A stretch of 34,632 bases of DNA from Treponema sp. (GCA_031276965.1 JAISMC010000187.1:1-34632), one strand, 5' to 3'. Positions 7,084 through 12,603 are shown, counted from the first letter of the stretch. A program made the numbers and translations. Notes: generated by a model from the letters alone, not told the origin.

Positions 7084-7811
7084 CCTGCCCTCCCTTTCAG
7101 CGAAAATAGATTGAAGAAAAACTCCCCTTGTAATAGGGTATAGGTGACCAAACCAATACTTATTTGCAAGGGGAGCAAAAGCCATGGAAAGAGAAGTTGA
7201 TAAGGGATTAAGAATACTTTGCGATCTCCGGGAAAGAATAATGGAGAAATTATCTCCGGAAGAAATGGAATCGTTGCAAAAAAGGTTAACCCCAGAACCT
7301 GCAGAAAACCCGCCGGTCTATTCTGCCTTTCGGTGTTTTCAGGGTTCCGCAAACCTTGAGACACTCTTGAAAAAACGAAAGCTAAACGAATTAAACCGAA
7401 AAGACTTGTTGTTTCACCTGACAGTCCTGCAAGCCATAATTTGCGTTTTTGAGGGCGCTTCATGCCGTTGGAGTGACGGAATGGAACTGCTGGATTTGTG
7501 CGGAGAGAAACTTGCCCGGTGGATGGATCAATGGGAGTGGCCCTGTTAAGGAACCGTTTGCGGTGTTCCGCCCGCTGTTTACGGGTATTTGTCTTTCTTG
7601 CCGCGAACCATTCGCCCTCTGAACAATCCGTGCAATTGCCTTCGAGAAAATGATAGGGACACTTGCCGGAAAATCTCCGCCATAAAACGCCGTGCGGACA
7701 TCTTTCGGCGCCGCATTTTATGGCGGTTTCTATCCTGTCCCGTATCAGGGCCGTTTCCCTTGCCGGAACGGCAAAACGTATCCGCCATAAAAGCTTTTTT
7801 ATACTATTCAT
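7080..7811 (-). CDS. Cys-rich early protein whose 3' half is antisense to an inserted gene
   Basis: The reading frame is 243 residues long. The first about 85 residues look genuine: a basic N-terminus, then a Cys cluster (Cys-Gly-Ala-Glu-Arg-Cys-Pro-His, Gly-Lys-Cys-Pro-Tyr-His, Asn-Cys-Thr-Asp-Cys) that could bind metal. The start at 7811 has AAGGAGG 5 nt upstream and overlaps the preceding gene by 8 nt. From about base 7550 leftward the frame runs antisense to a well-formed plus-strand gene (7184-7549), and the predicted sequence there is unlike a normal protein. The frame still ends in an ATGA overlap with the next gene. Either the gene was interrupted by a moron and its true end lost, or the frame stays open by chance. 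Confidence 0.45.
   Translation of the reverse strand: MNSIKKLLWRIRFAVPARETALIRDRIETAIKCGAERCPHGVLWRRFSGKCPYHFLEGNCTDCSEGEWFAARKTNTRKQRAEHRKRFLNRATPIDPSTGQVSLRTNPAVPFRHSNGMKRPQKRKLWLAGLSGETTSLFGLIRLAFVFSRVSQGLRNPENTERQNRPAGFLQVLGLTFFATIPFLPEIISPLFFPGDRKVFLIPYQLLFPWLLLPLQISIGLVTYTLLQGEFFFNLFSLKGRAG
7122..7175 (+). promoter_or_regulatory. Inverted repeat that can sequester the ribosome site of the inserted gene
   Basis: CTCCCCTTG at 7122-7130 is a perfect complement of CAAGGGGAG at 7167-7175. Allowing one G-U pair the stem grows to 12 bp (7122-7133 with 7164-7175) around a 30-nt loop. The right arm contains the AAGGGGAG Shine-Dalgarno sequence of the gene starting at 7184. In RNA this would block translation until opened. 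A similar arrangement precedes the lysozyme gene at 11191. Confidence 0.5.
7184..7549 (+). CDS. Inserted accessory gene (moron) of unknown function
   Basis: A 121-residue protein read opposite to the surrounding early operon. It has AAGGGGAG 7-8 nt before its ATG. The product is helical and charged (Arg-Glu-Arg-Ile-Met-Glu-Lys-Leu near residue 16, Leu-Lys-Lys-Arg-Lys-Leu-Asn-Glu-Leu near 61), ends in Trp-Glu-Trp-Pro-Cys, and has no membrane segment. Codon choice is AT-richer than its neighbours (ATA, AGA, TTA), a sign of transfer. It lies within a gene that is read the other way, and its ribosome site is inside a hairpin. It could be a lysogen-expressed regulator or antiphage gene; I do not recognise the family. 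Confidence 0.6.
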   Translation: MEREVDKGLRILCDLRERIMEKLSPEEMESLQKRLTPEPAENPPVYSAFRCFQGSANLETLLKKRKLNELNRKDLLFHLTVLQAIICVFEGASCRWSDGMELLDLCGEKLARWMDQWEWPC

Positions 7812-8085
7812 CACGCCCTCCTTGCTTTTGGAGATCTTTCCTCCAGTCCAATAAAAACTTTTTCCCGCAGTTACAGCCGTTCTTGAAACAACAACCCAAA
7901 CAGGTTTGATGTCCGTCAGTATGGGGGCCACATTTGGTACGAATTGCGAGAAGCGCTTCTACCAATAACAGCGCGTCTTTTCGTTCTAATTCCGGGTTTC
8001 GCTTTTTCCGGCTTTCCATGCCGTGAATTGCCTCTTGTGTAAAATTACGGGCGGCCTGCCAGTGAAGGAAGATTGATTCTTTCAT
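7804..8085 (-). CDS. Small Cys-rich early protein (93 aa)
   Basis: The C-terminal third holds a dense cysteine cluster (Lys-Cys-Gly-Pro-His, Thr-Cys-Leu-Gly-Cys-Cys, Gly-Cys-Asn-Cys-Gly) with nearby histidines, so a metal-binding fold is likely. The N-terminal two thirds are helical. The ATG at 8085 overlaps the stop of the previous gene as TGATG; a GTG 3 nt earlier is an alternative start. The end overlaps the next Cys-rich gene by 8 nt. The product resembles its downstream neighbour only in having spaced Cys/His residues. The function is unknown. Confidence 0.6.
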   Translation of the reverse strand: MKESIFLHWQAARNFTQEAIHGMESRKKRNPELERKDALLLVEALLAIRTKCGPHTDGHQTCLGCCFKNGCNCGKKFLLDWRKDLQKQGGRDE

Positions 8086-8483
8086 CACGCCCCCCTCTTC
8101 CGGGCGGCCACTTTTTTGGCCATGTCATTTATGTCGTACCCTTCCAGGACGGCCTTTTCCCGTTCTGCCCGCCGGCGGGCAAGCTCGTCCTTGATGGTTT
8201 CAACGGATTTGCCGGTAACGGCGGATCGGGCCTCCAGGACCACCTCGTTCCAGCCGGACTTGCCCAGGAGCCGGGCAATCTCCGCCTCCACACGGGCGGA
8301 CCGGCGGCGGCCAAAAACGACATCTGCAATAATTTGGAGTGATGTTCCCATGCGATTTTTGATACAGGAGAAGCTTTCCCCCGCGTCTTTTAGCCGATAT
8401 TGGATATTCAGCCCTTCTCGGCAGGTGGGTTTAAGCCGCAGGGAAATCTCCTTGCGAGTTTGGAGATTATCTGATAAATTCAA
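8085..8483 (-). CDS. First early gene; Ner-position HTH regulator
   Basis: A 132-residue protein if translation starts at the TTG at 8483, which has AAGGAGG 5 nt upstream. An ATG at 8525 would lengthen it by 14 residues but lacks a well-placed site. Residues about 30-80 fit a compact helix-turn-helix: Gly-Glu-Ser-Phe-Ser-Cys-Ile, then Ile-Ile-Ala-Asp-Val-Val-Phe-Gly-Arg-Arg-Arg-Ser and Ile-Ala-Arg-Leu-Leu-Gly-Lys, a pattern like Ner/Nlp and related phage regulators. The rest is a charged helix. In Mu the first early gene, ner, turns down the early and repressor promoters. Position and fold suggest the same task here; homology to Ner itself is not shown. Confidence 0.6.
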   Translation of the reverse strand: MNLSDNLQTRKEISLRLKPTCREGLNIQYRLKDAGESFSCIKNRMGTSLQIIADVVFGRRRSARVEAEIARLLGKSGWNEVVLEARSAVTGKSVETIKDELARRRAEREKAVLEGYDINDMAKKVAARKRGA

Positions 8484-8556
8484 GGCAGCCTCCTTGTATA
8501 CAGGGATGGTTTGAGGAGCGTACATCTTGGCGGAAGGCGCTCCTCTCTTTTTTAGC

Positions 8557-8574
8557 AGGCTTTTATTAAAGCCT
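8557..8574. repeat. Small perfect hairpin in the early leader
   Basis: AGGCTTT (8557-8563) pairs with AAAGCCT (8568-8574) around a 4-nt loop. It lies just downstream of the leftward early promoter, so it would be in the 5' leader of the early RNA. No T-run follows in either direction, so it is not a standard terminator. It could stabilise the leader or be a protein-binding site. Confidence 0.35.
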
Positions 8575-8579
8575 ATGTT

Positions 8580-8609
8580 ATTCTATCGTCATAAAATGAC
8601 TAATGTCAA
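8580..8609 (-). promoter_or_regulatory. Leftward early promoter
   Basis: On the minus strand TTGACA (8609-8604) is a perfect -35 element. TAGAAT (8585-8580) is a 5-of-6 match to the -10 consensus after an 18-bp spacer. It faces the early operon, whose first gene begins at 8483. The spacer contains the inverted repeat GTCAT-AAA-ATGAC, so a repressor bound there would block RNA polymerase. The call is from sequence only. Confidence 0.7.
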
Positions 8610-8654
8610 GTCTTTTTTTGACGAAAATTGCAATATGGGACAGAAAATGACTAA
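8588..8654. promoter_or_regulatory. Operator region with repeated GTCA half-sites
   Basis: GTCAT (8588-8592) and ATGAC (8596-8600) form a perfect palindrome with a 3-bp centre. A second pair, GTCAA (8605-8609) and TTGAC (8618-8622), follows. The 11-mer AAAATGACTAA occurs at 8593-8603 and again at 8644-8654, across the repressor start. These overlap the early promoter and lie between divergent genes, as expected for the binding sites of the repressor encoded at 8647-9480. Confidence 0.6.
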
Positions 8655-9480
8655 AGGGGAGAGGTTAAGACTATTTAGGGAGCATATGGGAGTAAATCAA
8701 ACCCAATTTTCTAAAATTCTAAAGATACTCCCTAGGAACTGGTCTAGGTATGAGGCAGATCAGACCAGTCCCCCGCAAGAGGTATTATTGGATTTAGCTA
8801 ATTTAGGCATGAATGTACACTGGTACATTACTGGTGAAGGTACAATGATAAACGAGCTTAAAAACAAGCCTTTTAACGAAAAATTTTTTTCCGCCGAAAG
8901 GCTTAAAAACAAGCCTAAATTCTTGCAATCTAGAGAAAACGGGTCTATCATAAAAGCCATGTCTCAAAAGGGGGAGCCGGACACCGGGATGGGACCAAAC
9001 ATGACGGCAATACAAGAAAGTGCGGTAATCCAGGATCTCCGGAAGCTTGCGCGGCAAGAAATCCCCGTTGTTGTGGAGGGAGGCGAGAGGGGGCTTTTGA
9101 TCCCCGTCATCGGCCAGGGGTTAAGCGCAGGATTTGGCTTTGACTATGATGAGGGAGAGGTGATCCGCTATGTCAAAATACCCTCCTGGATAGCCCGGAA
9201 AAGCAGCGACTTGGTAGCCCTGCCGGTCTATGGCGACAGCATGGAGCCCACGATCAGCCAGGGGGAACTGGTTGTTTGTGATAGTGGGGGCTTTAAGGAC
9301 AATGGCATCTATGTACTTCGGGACGAAACTCGGGGGCTCATGTTTTGCAAACGGGTAGCGTGGGTTCCTAACGGTTGGACCATAATGAGCGATAACCCCC
9401 GGTATGGTCCTCTAGAGGTAGGAGACCGGGAAATTGAGATAGTGGCTCGTGTAATAGCGGCCATAAAAGAGGTAAAGTGA
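8647..9480 (+). CDS. Phage repressor, HTH plus S24/LexA-like peptidase
   Basis: A 277-residue protein. Residues about 4-60 form a Cro/C1-type helix-turn-helix (Val-Asn-Gln-Thr-Gln-Phe-Ser-Lys-Ile-Leu). A linker holds a short duplication, and the C-terminal S24 domain begins near 150. Ser198 in Gly-Asp-Ser-Met-Glu and Lys235 in Phe-Cys-Lys-Arg are the catalytic pair, and Ala161-Gly162 is a good self-cleavage site. So the lysogenic switch is probably inactivated by RecA-stimulated self-cleavage, unlike the ClpX-controlled repressor of Mu. The start at 8647 keeps the whole HTH; ATGs at 8635 and 8596 are alternatives, and no candidate has a strong ribosome site. It is read divergently from the early operon. 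Confidence 0.9.
   Translation: MTKGERLRLFREHMGVNQTQFSKILKILPRNWSRYEADQTSPPQEVLLDLANLGMNVHWYITGEGTMINELKNKPFNEKFFSAERLKNKPKFLQSRENGSIIKAMSQKGEPDTGMGPNMTAIQESAVIQDLRKLARQEIPVVVEGGERGLLIPVIGQGLSAGFGFDYDEGEVIRYVKIPSWIARKSSDLVALPVYGDSMEPTISQGELVVCDSGGFKDNGIYVLRDETRGLMFCKRVAWVPNGWTIMSDNPRYGPLEVGDREIEIVARVIAAIKEVK
8856..8916 (+). repeat. 16-bp direct repeat in the repressor linker
   Basis: GCTTAAAAACAAGCCT occurs at 8856-8871 and 8901-8916, 45 bp apart, so the reading frame is kept. It encodes Leu-Lys-Asn-Lys-Pro twice, in the linker between the DNA-binding and peptidase domains. Each copy is also nearly self-complementary (GCTT...AAGC), so it might form a small RNA or DNA hairpin. Confidence 0.7.
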
Positions 9481-9947
9481 AAGAAAAACTGTTAGCGGGG
9501 ATACTATTTTTAATCAGTTTAATTATTCCTGTTCAAGGTTTTTCTCAAGGCTTCCCTCTTTTCGGAATAAAACTGGGCGATACCCCAGGACGGGTCAAGG
9601 CACTAATGACTATAAATGCCGACGGGTTTTCATTAAAAGAAGATTTATCACATGATAACTGGATATTATATCAATACCATGGTAATAGTGTTAATTTGAT
9701 TTTTTGGTTTGTCAATGAAAAGTTGTCTAATGTTATAGGCGGATGTAATTCCGAGCTGCGCAGTTTTGATTCACTGGCAAGTGAAATCCGGGGGAACTGG
9801 GGAGAACCCTCCCAGTACGCCAAACCGATTGAGTTTGCTACTTGGGATGTGACGGTTGATTTTGTAGTCATGCAGATTTTTCTCTTTGCCCAATCAAAAG
9901 ACGGTAAGAAGGGTTATGCTATTAATATAACGGAAGCAGAAAAGTAG
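9477..9947 (+). CDS. Secreted accessory protein next to the repressor
   Basis: A 156-residue protein starting with GTG, overlapping the repressor stop by 4 nt and preceded by AAAGAGG. The N-terminus (Lys-Glu-Lys, then about 17 hydrophobic residues ending near Gln-Gly-Phe-Ser-Gln-Gly) is a signal peptide, so the mature part should lie in the periplasm or outside. The mature part begins Leu-Phe-Gly-Ile-Lys-Leu-Gly-Asp-Thr and has two Trp-rich segments. Base composition is AT-richer than the late genes. Being in the repressor transcript, it should be made in the lysogen; surface change or superinfection exclusion are reasonable guesses. The family is not recognised. Confidence 0.7.
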   Translation: MKEKLLAGILFLISLIIPVQGFSQGFPLFGIKLGDTPGRVKALMTINADGFSLKEDLSHDNWILYQYHGNSVNLIFWFVNEKLSNVIGGCNSELRSFDSLASEIRGNWGEPSQYAKPIEFATWDVTVDFVVMQIFLFAQSKDGKKGYAINITEAEK

Positions 9948-9957
9948 CCATAGAGGG

Positions 9958-10215
9958 ATGGTTTTTTATATGTTTTTTTCTGGGGGTCATCGGGTTAATA
10001 GCGGCGGCGGGCATACCGGACAAACTACAGGAGCGCATCCTAAACGACATAAAGCGGAACACCGCGGGCCGGGGAAGTACCAGTTTGGGGGCAGCGGGCC
10101 CGTTTCCGGCAAACACGGCGGGCGGGGGCGTGCCGGGGTGGACCTGTCAAAAGTGCCGGCAGACAAATCCCGGAACGGCGGCGTACTGCAAGGGGGGTGC
10201 GGGGCGTACCGGTAG
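9958..10215 (+). pseudogene. Membrane-anchored zinc-ribbon gene split by two compensating frameshifts
   Basis: Read straight, this 85-residue frame is not protein-like in the middle. Switching to the other frame after the T7 run at 9973-9979, and back at the G6 run at 10192-10197, gives a sensible product. It has a hydrophobic N-terminal segment (Leu-Gly-Val-Ile-Gly-Leu-Ile-Ala-Ala-Ala), a linker, then Gly-Trp-Thr-Cys-Gln-Lys-Cys-Arg-Gln-Thr-Asn...Tyr-Cys-Lys-Gly-Gly-Cys-Gly-Ala-Tyr-Arg and a stop. The W-x-C-x2-C-x3-N-x6-C pattern is that of RanBP2/double-zinc-ribbon domains. Both ends use the same frame, so the two shifts cancel. Sequencing indels, a decayed gene or slippage are all possible. 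The start may be the ATG at 9958 or 9970. Confidence 0.5.
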
Positions 10216-10245
10216 GGGGGCAAGGGGATTAAGGGAGGGGCGGAT

Positions 10246-10617
10246 GTGAGTGCGTTATCCGGCGGTCTGTCGGATGCTTTAAAGTCTCTCCAAAATGAGC
10301 AGAATGGTACATTCGTAGACATTTCCTTTTCGGTTCGACACGAGAGGAAAAAGGTTCTTGAGGGGAACATTATTAAGAATATCCCCGGGTTTTTTAAAAC
10401 AATTAATCCGCAATTAAGCATGGAGTATTTCGTTATTTCAGGAATAAGGAGCGACACCGGAGAAAAGGATGAAGTCAACCTGATGGATATTATCCTTAAG
10501 GAAAAGAAAAAAGTACAAAAGATGGATAAAGATCATAGATTTGTTGATCCTGATAGAATGTATGCCGCCCTCACCGAGGCCTATATTACTCATCAACGTG
10601 ATATAGATAAGCTATGA
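10246..10617 (+). CDS. Hypothetical accessory protein (123 aa)
   Basis: It starts with GTG at 10246, with GGAGGGG about 6 nt upstream. The product is soluble, mixed alpha/beta, with basic patches (Arg-His-Glu-Arg-Lys-Lys and Lys-Glu-Lys-Lys-Lys-Val) and no signal peptide. It overlaps an ATG of the membrane-protein gene downstream by 4 nt (ATGA), so the two are likely made together, perhaps as a sensor/effector or toxin/antitoxin-like pair. AT-rich codon use sets both apart from the late genes. The family is not recognised. Confidence 0.6.
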   Translation: MSALSGGLSDALKSLQNEQNGTFVDISFSVRHERKKVLEGNIIKNIPGFFKTINPQLSMEYFVISGIRSDTGEKDEVNLMDIILKEKKKVQKMDKDHRFVDPDRMYAALTEAYITHQRDIDKL

Positions 10618-10648
10618 AAAAGGTTATTGTTTTTTTAAACGGCATTTT

Positions 10649-11083
10649 TTGCTTGGGGATACGATTGCTTTTGTTCTCGGCTATTATGTTCTGGATTTTA
10701 TATTGCAAAAGACGGAAAATAAAACCCTCGGTGTCCTTATTTACGGCAATGCTTCGCAGTTGTTTCCCATTTTTTTTAATGCCGGAATAACCTTGTTAGG
10801 TTTTCTGTTGACCGGGCTAAGTATTGTTTTAATGTTCCTGAAAGACGAAGCGCTTGAACCGCTAAAGGAACACGGACACTTTAAGGCCATTTTGCAAATT
10901 TATCTGAACGCTATTTTGGTGAGTGCGCTTTTTACCGCAATCAGTTTTTTGGGGTTGGTTTTAGAAACAAATCAGGCATTTGCGTGTGTTACGGGAATTA
11001 CAATTTTTGTTATGATCGCCCGAATATGGCGCTGTGTCTGGATTATAGAACAAATCACCATTATCATTTTTAAAAACAAATAA
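10649..11083 (+). CDS. Four-helix membrane protein, start uncertain
   Basis: A 144-residue membrane protein with about four hydrophobic segments (near residues 3-18, 38-62, 82-104 and 108-132). The TTG at 10649 has no ribosome site. The ATG at 10614, which overlaps the previous gene's stop, gives Met-Lys-Lys-Val-Ile-Val-Phe. Changing frame by -1 in the T7 run at 10630-10636 would join that to Phe-Lys-Arg-His-Phe-Leu-Leu and the rest of this protein. So the real gene probably starts at 10614 and is cut by an indel, or is made by slippage. Membrane effectors of phage exclusion or defence often look like this, but the family is not recognised. Confidence 0.6.
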   Translation: MLGDTIAFVLGYYVLDFILQKTENKTLGVLIYGNASQLFPIFFNAGITLLGFLLTGLSIVLMFLKDEALEPLKEHGHFKAILQIYLNAILVSALFTAISFLGLVLETNQAFACVTGITIFVMIARIWRCVWIIEQITIIIFKNK

Positions 11084-11126
11084 TCTTTAGTCTCGCTTTA
11101 ATTATTTCGCAAACAAAAACTGTTCC

Positions 11127-11190
11127 ACCTTCCCCCTGACACAGCCGTATTCCTCCTTTTCCGTGCCATACTTCTCTTCAGGGGGAAGGT
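11127..11190 (+). promoter_or_regulatory. 13-bp perfect inverted repeat overlapping the lysozyme ribosome site
   Basis: ACCTTCCCCCTGA (11127-11139) is the exact complement of TCAGGGGGAAGGT (11178-11190), separated by 38 nt. The right arm holds the purine-rich ribosome site and ends one base before the ATG at 11191. In RNA the stem would hide the site. This matches the arrangement at 7122-7175, where the arms share the CCCCTT/AAGGGG core. Confidence 0.6.
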
Positions 11191-11802
11191 ATGATCCACA
11201 GCGAGTATATTGGTTCCGTGCTTGCCCGGTTCGAGGGCAGGGCCGTCTGCCGGGGCTACGTGCCCTGCGCCGGGGGGACCTGGTATCCCGGCGGGCCCGG
11301 CAAAGGGGAGCCCCTCGGCGCGTCGGGGGTAACTGTCGCCACGGGCGTGGACCTGGGGCAGCAGACCGCGGGCGGCCTTGCGGGGCTCCCGGCGGACCTT
11401 GTAAAAAAGCTCCTGCCGTATCTCGGCCTCAAGCGCCGGGAGGCCGTGGAAAAGCTGCGCCTTGAACCGCTCGTTATCAGCGCCGGGGAAGCCGCCGCCA
11501 TAGACCGGGTTATGCACGACCGGTACACCGGCGAGACGGCGGTCCTCTTCGGGCGGGAGGCGTTTGACCGCGCCCCCCCGCAGGCGCAGGCGGTGGCGGT
11601 CTCCCTCCATTATCAGTTCGGCACGCCCTTCCGGGAAGCGTCTCCGGCGCTGGGGTATGCCTGGAAAGCGCTGCGGGGGGGCTGCTACCGGGCGGCGGCG
11701 AAGTTCCTGCGGGGGCCCGATGGGTGGAGCGCGGATCACCGGCAGTATCTGCCGCGGCGGCGGGCGGAGGCGGCCCTGCTGGACGAGATCGCCGCCGCAT
11801 AG
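11191..11802 (+). CDS. Endolysin, pesticin/T4-lysozyme-like
   Basis: A 203-residue protein. Gly-Val-Thr-Val-Ala-Thr-Gly-Val-Asp-Leu-Gly-Gln (about 46-57), Leu-Pro-Tyr-Leu-Gly-Leu, and Pro-Leu-Val-Ile-Ser with Glu-Ala are the conserved blocks of pesticin-type lysozymes. Glu15 (Arg-Phe-Glu-Gly), Thr48 and Asp54 are the likely Glu/Thr/Asp catalytic set. It would cut the beta-1,4 MurNAc-GlcNAc bond of peptidoglycan. No signal peptide is visible, so release should depend on a holin, and a holin-like gene follows at 11836. Translation may be controlled by the inverted repeat at 11127-11190. Confidence 0.8.
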   Translation: MIHSEYIGSVLARFEGRAVCRGYVPCAGGTWYPGGPGKGEPLGASGVTVATGVDLGQQTAGGLAGLPADLVKKLLPYLGLKRREAVEKLRLEPLVISAGEAAAIDRVMHDRYTGETAVLFGREAFDRAPPQAQAVAVSLHYQFGTPFREASPALGYAWKALRGGCYRAAAKFLRGPDGWSADHRQYLPRRRAEAALLDEIAAA

Positions 11803-11835
11803 TTACGGGGATTCGATCCCAAAGGAGATGTATAT

Positions 11836-12129
11836 ATGGCGTTGACGCAGATGTTTCCGGCGTTTGTTTTGGTTTCGATTGTCATGGTCGTCCTGCTGAC
11901 GGAACTGGTTAAGCGGCTGGACGGCAGGAACCGGCTCAAGGGGTACCGGGTGTATGTGCCGCTGCTGTTTTCGGCGGGGGTTTCCTGGCTGCTGCGGATC
12001 GGGGAATTTTTCCCGGCAAACCAGGTGTGGTTTTGGTGGGCGGTTATTTTTTCCGTCTCGGTCTTTTTCTTCGAGGCTATTCTCAAGCGGGTGTCGCAGG
12101 CGGTTGACGGCCGTTCCGGGCGGCCGTAA
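11836..12129 (+). CDS. Holin-like membrane protein
   Basis: A 97-residue protein with about three membrane helices (residues about 6-25, 41-60 and 64-84) and a basic C-terminal tail. Size, topology and place between endolysin and spanin-like genes suggest a holin that opens the inner membrane for the lysozyme. AAAGGAG lies 7-8 nt before the ATG. No specific holin family is recognised. Confidence 0.6.
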   Translation: MALTQMFPAFVLVSIVMVVLLTELVKRLDGRNRLKGYRVYVPLLFSAGVSWLLRIGEFFPANQVWFWWAVIFSVSVFFFEAILKRVSQAVDGRSGRP

Positions 12130-12138
12130 GGAGGGGTG

Positions 12139-12603
12139 ATGTGCGTAAAGCGGCTGGTATCATCATTGCTTTTGCTGTCGGTTTTGGCGGGGGTATGGCC
12201 GCAGTCGGTCTCCATACCCGCCTCCGCGCTGGAAGCGGTGAAGAAGGATTTGGCATTGATACGGCAGGAATCGGCCGCGCTCAGGATCTCGTTACGGCTG
12301 TCGGAGAACGAGTCGGCGGCCTTGAAAGCGCGGTTAGCGGCGGCAGAGGCGGCGTTGAACGAGGCCGGGATCTTCTTGGCGGAAGCCTCCCGGAAGTTGG
12401 CGCTGTCGGAGACGGACTTGGTACAATTGCGGGAAGACTTAGGGAAGATCAGGGACGAGTTGGCCGCATTGAAGACGCAGGCCGGCGAATCGAACAGGCG
12501 CTTGGCATCTTCCCGGAAACGGGAGCGGATCTGGATGCTGGCGGCGATTAGCCTGGGCCTTGCCTTTGCCGCGGTGGAAATAGGGAGGGTGTTGACAAAA
12601 TGA
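12139..12603 (+). CDS. Spanin-like coiled-coil membrane protein
   Basis: A 154-residue protein. The N-terminal signal segment (Leu-Val-Ser-Ser-Leu-Leu-Leu-Leu-Ser-Val-Leu) is followed by a long heptad coiled coil (about 25-120) and a C-terminal membrane helix (about 133-149). Together this could span the periplasm, as spanins do to fuse inner and outer membranes in lysis. No lipobox Cys is present in the signal, which argues against a standard unimolecular spanin. AGGAGG lies a few nt upstream, and a GTG at 12136 is an alternative start. A second reading frame at 12141-12551 overlaps it almost wholly. Confidence 0.65.
   Translation: MCVKRLVSSLLLLSVLAGVWPQSVSIPASALEAVKKDLALIRQESAALRISLRLSENESAALKARLAAAEAALNEAGIFLAEASRKLALSETDLVQLREDLGKIRDELAALKTQAGESNRRLASSRKRERIWMLAAISLGLAFAAVEIGRVLTK
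12141..12551 (+). CDS. Possible embedded spanin partner in a second frame
   Basis: A GTG start at 12141 sits at good distance from the same AGGAGG. The 136-residue product has an N-terminal hydrophobic helix (Gly-Ile-Ile-Ile-Ala-Phe-Ala-Val-Gly-Phe) and a helical region with Asp-Gly-Leu-Gly-Thr-Ile-Ala and Arg-Ile-Glu-Asp-Ala-Gly-Arg-Arg. This is the layout of an inner-membrane spanin. Rz and Rz1 of lambda overlap in this manner. Its GC at third positions looks lower than in the 12139 frame, so it may be a shadow that happens to stay open. Confidence 0.35.
   Translation: MRKAAGIIIAFAVGFGGGMAAVGLHTRLRAGSGEEGFGIDTAGIGRAQDLVTAVGERVGGLESAVSGGRGGVERGRDLLGGSLPEVGAVGDGLGTIAGRLREDQGRVGRIEDAGRRIEQALGIFPETGADLDAGGD

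Noticed and set aside
10614-10790. Zero-frame 58-codon reading from the ATG at 10614 as a separate small gene
   Set aside because: The other frame across the same bases gives a long, coherent membrane protein; the short one ends soon and has a poor composition.
11098-11739. Minus-strand frame opposite the lysozyme
   Set aside because: It is Arg/Pro rich and antisense to conserved lysozyme motifs.
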